Shown: positions 58,941 through 64,000 of the stretch, piece after piece | Position numbering within the stretch: the stretch's first letter is position 1 | Layout of the letters: each line of letters begins with the position of its first letter | From: Trichoderma breve | Taxonomy: Eukaryota > Ascomycota > Sordariomycetes > Hypocreales > Hypocreaceae | Direction of reading: 5' to 3' | DNA: 64,000 nt | Assembly: GCF_028502605.1 (NCBI RefSeq) | Contig: NC_079237.1 | Span: 3,906,001 to 3,970,000 of the forward strand | The notes under the pieces: generated by a model | Told to the model about the DNA's origin: nothing | The model's database searches: none | The model's input: only the letters and a program-made list of their open reading frames with translations | Translations under genes and position numbers: made by a program

Positions 58941-59742
58941 TACCCCGAACGGTCATTGAAATGTGCAAGAAAAGTTCAACGGTGGGCGCTTCTGTTGATT
59001 CGGGAAGTTGAAAAGTGAACGCGGATAGCGAGGGCCGAGAGATTTTAAATTCTGATCAACTCGATTGGATCGGACCAAAACCAGCGAATTAAAAGTCTCA
59101 AACAGCATTATTGCCCAAAAGTTTTAGGGTCTTGGACTTTCTCCCACGCCACAACGCCATCAGGCAAGACTACTGCTGCGTGTCCACTGCATCTGTCAGG
59201 GAAGATGCTTCAGCGTAACCCGAGAGCCGAGATGTGCCACATGTCACCGGAGAGTAAGCCAGAACTACCCCATGGGGCCCCAGAGATTTGGCTTCTGCAG
59301 GGCGATCTATTGGGGACGGCGCGCCAGTAAATGGTTTGGCTGTGTCGTGATTGGGTATGTCTACTTGAGTCGCCGCAACTTACTAGGCAGCTCTGTGATT
59401 TGCGAGATCCGAAAATTCCGACATGAACTAAAATCCAGCCACCGCCTGCCCTACCCATCATCTGGACCACGGCAGCCGTTGAGATGTCTCAAGTTACACG
59501 GACTCGAGAAACATACACCGAGGACAAGAATCTGCTGCAGAATGGCACACAAAAGATTAAACATCTACAAAAGGACCCTCTCCCCACAACTTCGCCCTGA
59601 GTGACCAGTGCTACACTCTGGCACATTGCACTCGACACTCTGGGCTTCGTTCAGCAGTACTTGCGGGTATTGGCAAGCTACAAATATCTTATTCTCACAA
59701 TATCCGCCCTTTTGAAGCCATTATACATCAATTCACTGAACC
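58941..59742. promoter_or_regulatory. divergent promoter of double-zinc regulator and sugar transporter
   Basis: 802 bp with no coherent coding content; open frames here are short and overlap in opposite senses. The right end has a pyrimidine-rich leader before the transporter start at 59743 (AACCATGG). Confidence 0.5.
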
Positions 59743-61293
59743 ATGGCTCCATCTGCGGTCACTTCTCCCGGCAACGCTGTGCTATTAGCGAAGGTGACTA
59801 ACAACACTCACCCACTATGGTGGAGAGACCCGGGTCTACGAAGTCTCAACATCCTTCTCTTGTCGTGTTTTCTCGGCTCCATAGCAAACGGCTATGATGT
59901 CTCTCTCATCTCTGGACTCGAGGCGATTCCCCGCTGGTTCGAAGACATATCTGGAGCCAAGAATGTCAACACTCTTGGGCTCCTTATCGCGGCCTACTCC
60001 TTTGGCGGCGTTGTCTCTTTCTTTCCAGCACCCTGGGTGGCTGATAAGCTGGGTCGTCGGTGGGGGATAATAATTGGAGACGTGGGCATAATCGTGGCCG
60101 TCATCGGGCAGTGCTTCTGCAAGACGGCCGTCCAGTTCCTCGGCACCCGCCTCGTACTCGGCTTCTTTTCTCTCTTCAACTCCATCAGTTCAACAGCGCT
60201 TCTCTCAGAGCTTGCCCACCCCCGCCAGCGAGCTATCGTCGGTGCCCTCTTTAACACCTTTTTCTTTGTAGGCGCCATCACGGCTGCTTGGACATCCTTT
60301 GGGAGCCACAGTATCGACAACAGCTGGTCATGGAGGACGCCTGTCATTACACAGCTCTTTTGGACGAGTGTGCAGCTTGTGTTTGTCCTATTTACTCCAG
60401 AGTCTCCGCGTTGGTTGGTAAATAATCAGCGGCTCGACGAGGCTAAAAGCACCTTAGCCAAGTATCACGCCAATGGTGATGAGACTGACGAACTCGTCAT
60501 TGTCGAGTTTTCCGAGATTTGCGCCTCAGTCGAGCTTTCCAAGAGCTCAAAGGTGACTTGGGCATCTTTGTTTGCTACCCCTGGCAACCGGAGGAGAGTT
60601 TTCATCTGTCTCGGGCTCGGTCTCGCTACGCAGTGGGTTGGTAATGGCATTATTAGCTACTATTTTGCACCGGTGCTTGAGACGGTCGGCATCTCCAATC
60701 CAACTCAACAGCAGGGCATCAACGGTGGTTTGCAGATTTACAACTGGTTTTTGTCAATTGCCGGAGCGATGCTAGCTGAAAGGGCTGGGCGTAGAAAGCT
60801 GTTTTTGCTATCGTCGTCCATAATGTTGTTGTTCATGATCCTCGTCTTGACATGCTCAGCAGTCTTCGCTAACACAGGAAATTCCTCTTCCGGTACAGCG
60901 GTTATCGTGTTCCTGTTCCTGTTCTTAGGCGGCTACGTTATCGGCTTCACACCAATCCCTATTTTATACGTCAACGAGATTTGGCCGACAGAACTTCGGG
61001 CCAAGGGCGGATCCGTGTATTGGCTCTCGCAAACGTTAGCAGTTTGCTTCAACCAGTATGTGAATCCCATTGCCCTCCGTGAGATTCAATGGCGATACTA
61101 CTTTGTCTACGTCGGCGTTCTGATTGCCGTCATAATTTTTGTTTACTTCTTTGTTCCCGAGACGAAGGGGAGTTCCTTGGAGGAGGTCGCGGGTATTTTT
61201 GACAAGGAGTATGCGGTGGCAGTGTCCCAGCCTCTCAGCAACGCATTGAGAAAGGAGGAGACTGAGGTAGCAACCGTTGAAAACGCACCTTGA
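59743..61293 (+). CDS. MFS sugar transporter (hexose/disaccharide permease type)
   Basis: A single exon of 516 residues with 12 predicted membrane segments. Sugar-porter signatures are clear: GYDVSLISGLEA in TM1, DKLGRRWGIIIGD between TM2 and TM3, PESPRWLVNNQRLDEA before the central loop, a GRRK turn in the second half and PETKGSSLEE near the C-terminus. The N-terminal QLFWTSVQLVF and the general form fit the lactose/cellobiose permease branch, but substrate cannot be read from sequence. Being near an intracellular beta-glucosidase, it may import a glucoside or disaccharide across the plasma membrane. Confidence 0.92.
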   Translation: MAPSAVTSPGNAVLLAKVTNNTHPLWWRDPGLRSLNILLLSCFLGSIANGYDVSLISGLEAIPRWFEDISGAKNVNTLGLLIAAYSFGGVVSFFPAPWVADKLGRRWGIIIGDVGIIVAVIGQCFCKTAVQFLGTRLVLGFFSLFNSISSTALLSELAHPRQRAIVGALFNTFFFVGAITAAWTSFGSHSIDNSWSWRTPVITQLFWTSVQLVFVLFTPESPRWLVNNQRLDEAKSTLAKYHANGDETDELVIVEFSEICASVELSKSSKVTWASLFATPGNRRRVFICLGLGLATQWVGNGIISYYFAPVLETVGISNPTQQQGINGGLQIYNWFLSIAGAMLAERAGRRKLFLLSSSIMLLFMILVLTCSAVFANTGNSSSGTAVIVFLFLFLGGYVIGFTPIPILYVNEIWPTELRAKGGSVYWLSQTLAVCFNQYVNPIALREIQWRYYFVYVGVLIAVIIFVYFFVPETKGSSLEEVAGIFDKEYAVAVSQPLSNALRKEETEVATVENAP

Positions 61294-61950
61294 TTTCAGC
61301 TACAAAGTGTGCTTAGATAGCCGGGGAGAATTTGAGAATTGAGTAGGAGAGAGAAACGGCCGAACGCCCAACCCCATGTGCGAAGTATCCGAGTGAAGTG
61401 CACTCACGTGTTCTGTAAACTTTACGTTTATCGCCCAGCAGACGGCCTGAGGCTAACATGGTGACACAAAACTGCTCTACCAAGACATCGTACCGACGAA
61501 GCGGCCTTCGCGCAGCAACAAGGCGAGGAAAGTAATACCTAAGAAGAGACTCAGTGCCTCTTGGTTTCTCTCTCTTTATTAAAAATGTAGGACACAGAAC
61601 TTGCACCCGACCAATCTATGGCTACACCGCGGGGAGGCGGTGGTTCCACTCTTCGTCTTTATATATAACTTGAAAGATACCATAGCCTATCTAACAATAA
61701 CATAAATGCCTTGAGGGTAAGATTTCTAATGTATAAATGTTACAGTGCCCCCTTTAGAACCCATGCCAAAGAATGCCCCTCCATGCGTAGTTAGGTTTTA
61801 GTAGCTAAAATAAACACCTTTATGTCTACCCTTAGATCGGTGCCGATTCGGCAATATTCCTTCTTCGCATTACATTATAAGTGTAGAAAATTCTCTTTCA
61901 TTATTGAATCTCTTTGTACCCTTCGGTAAGGTTTCATTTACTCAGAAATC
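61294..61950. other. intergenic, no gene seen
   Basis: 657 bp between two plus-strand transporters. A 97-codon minus-strand frame (61313-61606) has no recognisable content. The right third should hold the promoter of the next gene. Confidence 0.5.
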
Positions 61951-63599
61951 ATGGATCTCAATAATATTCAAAAAGATGAAAAGAACGATAACTCAGTTCA
62001 GGCGTGCAAACCCCCGACAAACATGCACGAACTCACACGAGCCGAAACGAATGACTTGACTAAACCAGCTACCAATGAGAAACTTCGGACCAAGACTAAT
62101 AATCCTCGAGACAGCCAACGCGCAGAAGGTCCATATTCTATTTACAGTCAAAAAACAAAAATATTTCTTATAATATCCGTCTCCTTCATGGCCATTATTT
62201 CTCCACTTTCTTCAGCGGTCTATTTGCCAGCCATTCCCCTGATTAGTCGCGACCTAAATGTTTCACCATCTTTGATCAATCTTACTATCACGACTTATCA
62301 GGTTGGTTTCCTATCGTCGCCCCATGATTTTTTGATTAAGTCGCTGATTGCATTCATTTGCAGATATTTCAAGGCATTGCGCCATCTTTCATCGGAACTT
62401 TTTCTGATACTTACGGTCGTCGGCCTGCCTATATTATCTGCGGCATTATATATCTGGCAGCCAACATTGGACTGGCTCTCAATAATACCTATGTGGGTTT
62501 ATTGGTTCTTCGATGCCTCCAATCGTGTGGAAGCTCAGCTACTATTGCTCTTGGCTCCGCCACTGTAGCCGATCTGGTCACCCGTGCGGAAAGAGGCAAA
62601 TTTATCGGATACGCTGGGATGGGCGTGACTCTAGGCCCAGCTATTGGCCCCGTTGTAGGTGGTTTAATCTCAGAGAATTTGGGCTGGAAAGCTCTATTCT
62701 GGTTTCTGGCAATTTTGTCCGGTGTACTTTTCTTGTTGATTTTCGTTTTTTTACCCGAGACATGCCGTTCTGTTGTTGGTAATGGCAGCATTCCCAACCC
62801 CTGGTGGAACATGTCTCTTCTGGCTTATATTCAGCATCGAAGGAATCCAATTGGGAGTAGTTTGGAAAAGCCGGCAGCCAGAAAGAAAAGACCTAATCCA
62901 TTTACTACACTCAAGATTCTTCTTCACAGAGAGTCTGGGATGCTCCTTGGATTTGGCTCGCTCATGTACTCTGGATATTTTTCCGTTCTCACAACACTCT
63001 CCAATGAGCTTTCTGTTCGATTTGGGTACAGTCCAGTTATTATTGGCCTTTGTTACCTTCCAATAGGCGTAGGCAGCATAATCACCAGGTGGACAGTGGG
63101 GTATTTGATCGATCGCAACTTCAAAAGGCATGCTGATAAAGCAGGCTACGAATTTACTACTAATCGTCAGCAAGACATGAGTATACTGAACGTGGAACGG
63201 GCCCGGTTAGAAGTATCTTTACCTCTTATCTACCTCGCCTGCGGCGTCGTATTGGCCTACGGTTGGACTATGGAGAGTAAATCTTCCCTGGCTGGTATCG
63301 AGGTAACCCTCTTTTTTATTGGCATGTTTTTCACCGGGGCTCTAAACGGCCTGAACGTGTTGGTAGTAGATATTAACCCAGATGCACCTGCTACAGCTGT
63401 TGCAGCGAATAACCTCTTCCGTTGCTTAATTAGTGCCGGCGCGGTGGCCATCGCCACTCCGATGATTAACAGAATTGGCTTGGGTTGGATGAGTGCGTTC
63501 ATTGCAGGGGTTTGGGTGATATTTAGCCCATGCGTCTGGATTATAATGCTATTTGGGCATAAATGGCGATCAGGTAAGGGTGACAGGGAGTTGTGTTGA
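61951..63599 (+). CDS. MFS transporter, DHA1 drug:H+ antiporter-like
   Basis: Exons 61951-62301 and 62364-63599 (GTTGGT...TTGCAG, phase 0) encode 528 residues. A hydrophilic N-terminal tail of about 70 residues precedes 12 membrane segments. VYLPAIPLISRDLNVSPSL in TM1, APSFIGTFSDTYGRRPAY (motif A) and the antiporter motif C region YAGMGVTLGPAIGPVVGG are typical of the quinidine/polyamine resistance branch. PWWNMS and a Lys/Arg-rich central loop follow, then six further segments. It probably exports toxic aromatics or intermediates at the plasma membrane. Confidence 0.9.
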
Positions 63600-64000
63600 T
63601 TGCGCCGCCCCCTTTTAAAGAAAAAATTGATTTTTATGCCTTCTCTACGAAACATCGAGACGAGAAGAACAGGGTTATATAGCATAGAGTATATAAGATT
63701 AATAATTATTTCTTTATATTACAGCGATTGTTTTGCTCTACTACACTGCCTAGTCGTGGAGCTTTATTACTCTGCCGCATTAAATTTTTCTCCGTTAATT
63801 GATGTATATAAAACATGGAATTGGTGGGCTTTCTGCCTAGGCAGGAATCAAACTCCATCATAGTGATCCTTAGTCGATTATCATGCATGCTGTTTCCCCA
63901 AAGGCAGATGATACACTATGTGGCACCTGAACTGTTCAGCCAAGATACGGCAATTGTCGAATCAATCAGGAATGACCCCCTATGCCACAACACCGGCGCA
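63600..64000. other. downstream region to the window end, no gene seen
   Basis: 401 bp with a T-rich 3' region. A stretch near 63836-63862 looked slightly tRNA-like but has no complete cloverleaf. Confidence 0.5.

Noticed and set aside
63836..63862. tRNA-like T-arm near the right end
   Set aside because: No matching acceptor stem, D-arm or anticodon arm can be folded around it.

Overview
The window is genomic DNA of a filamentous ascomycete (Pezizomycotina). Genes carry short GT-AG introns (about 50-120 bp), there are four intact Zn2Cys6 transcription factors plus the remnant of a fifth, a GH62 arabinofuranosidase carries a fungal CBM1, and a 7.8-kb retrotransposon has been turned almost entirely to A/T, as repeat-induced point mutation (RIP) does. 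A plant-associated or plant-litter-degrading species, perhaps a Sordariomycete, is likely; I cannot name it. Gene models below were spliced by hand: splice sites, reading phase and family similarity agree unless stated.

Left part (1-18.6 kb): a small secreted protein, a secreted beta-propeller (SMP-30-like) protein, then a dense aromatic-catabolism cluster: alpha/beta hydrolase, salicylate-hydroxylase-like flavoprotein, Zn2Cys6 regulator, class II fumarase, zeta-class GST (maleylpyruvate/maleylacetoacetate isomerase type), an adenylosuccinate-lyase-superfamily enzyme resembling bacterial 3-carboxymuconate cycloisomerase, and gentisate 1,2-dioxygenase. A fumarylacetoacetate-hydrolase-family gene (fumarylpyruvate hydrolase candidate) and a cytochrome P450 follow after the transposon. 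Together these can encode hydroxybenzoate -> gentisate -> maleylpyruvate -> fumarylpyruvate -> pyruvate + fumarate -> malate.

Middle (18,644-26,410): a complete but dead LTR retrotransposon with about 400-bp LTRs, a CTTTA target-site duplication, and recognisable ghosts of a Gag zinc knuckle and a Ty3/gypsy reverse transcriptase on the minus strand. It split the gentisate cluster between the dioxygenase and the hydrolase.

Right part (32-64 kb): GH62-CBM1; a second aromatic module (Zn2Cys6 regulator, second FAH-family hydrolase, phenol-hydroxylase-like flavoprotein, type I extradiol dioxygenase, methyltransferase) that looks like a meta-cleavage route, which is little described in fungi; a decayed regulator fragment; another Zn2Cys6 regulator; a TRI12-type exporter; an intracellular GH3 beta-glucosidase; a Gfo/Idh/MocA dehydrogenase; a PhyH-type Fe/2-oxoglutarate oxygenase; a regulator with two complete Zn2Cys6 domains; a sugar transporter; and a DHA1-type drug transporter. 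A working hypothesis is one catabolic island for plant phenolics and phenolic glucosides: sugar-conjugate uptake, deglycosylation, ring hydroxylation, then cleavage of gentisate-type and catechol-type rings. A CTCGGG/TCCGAG-type element recurs in several of its promoters.
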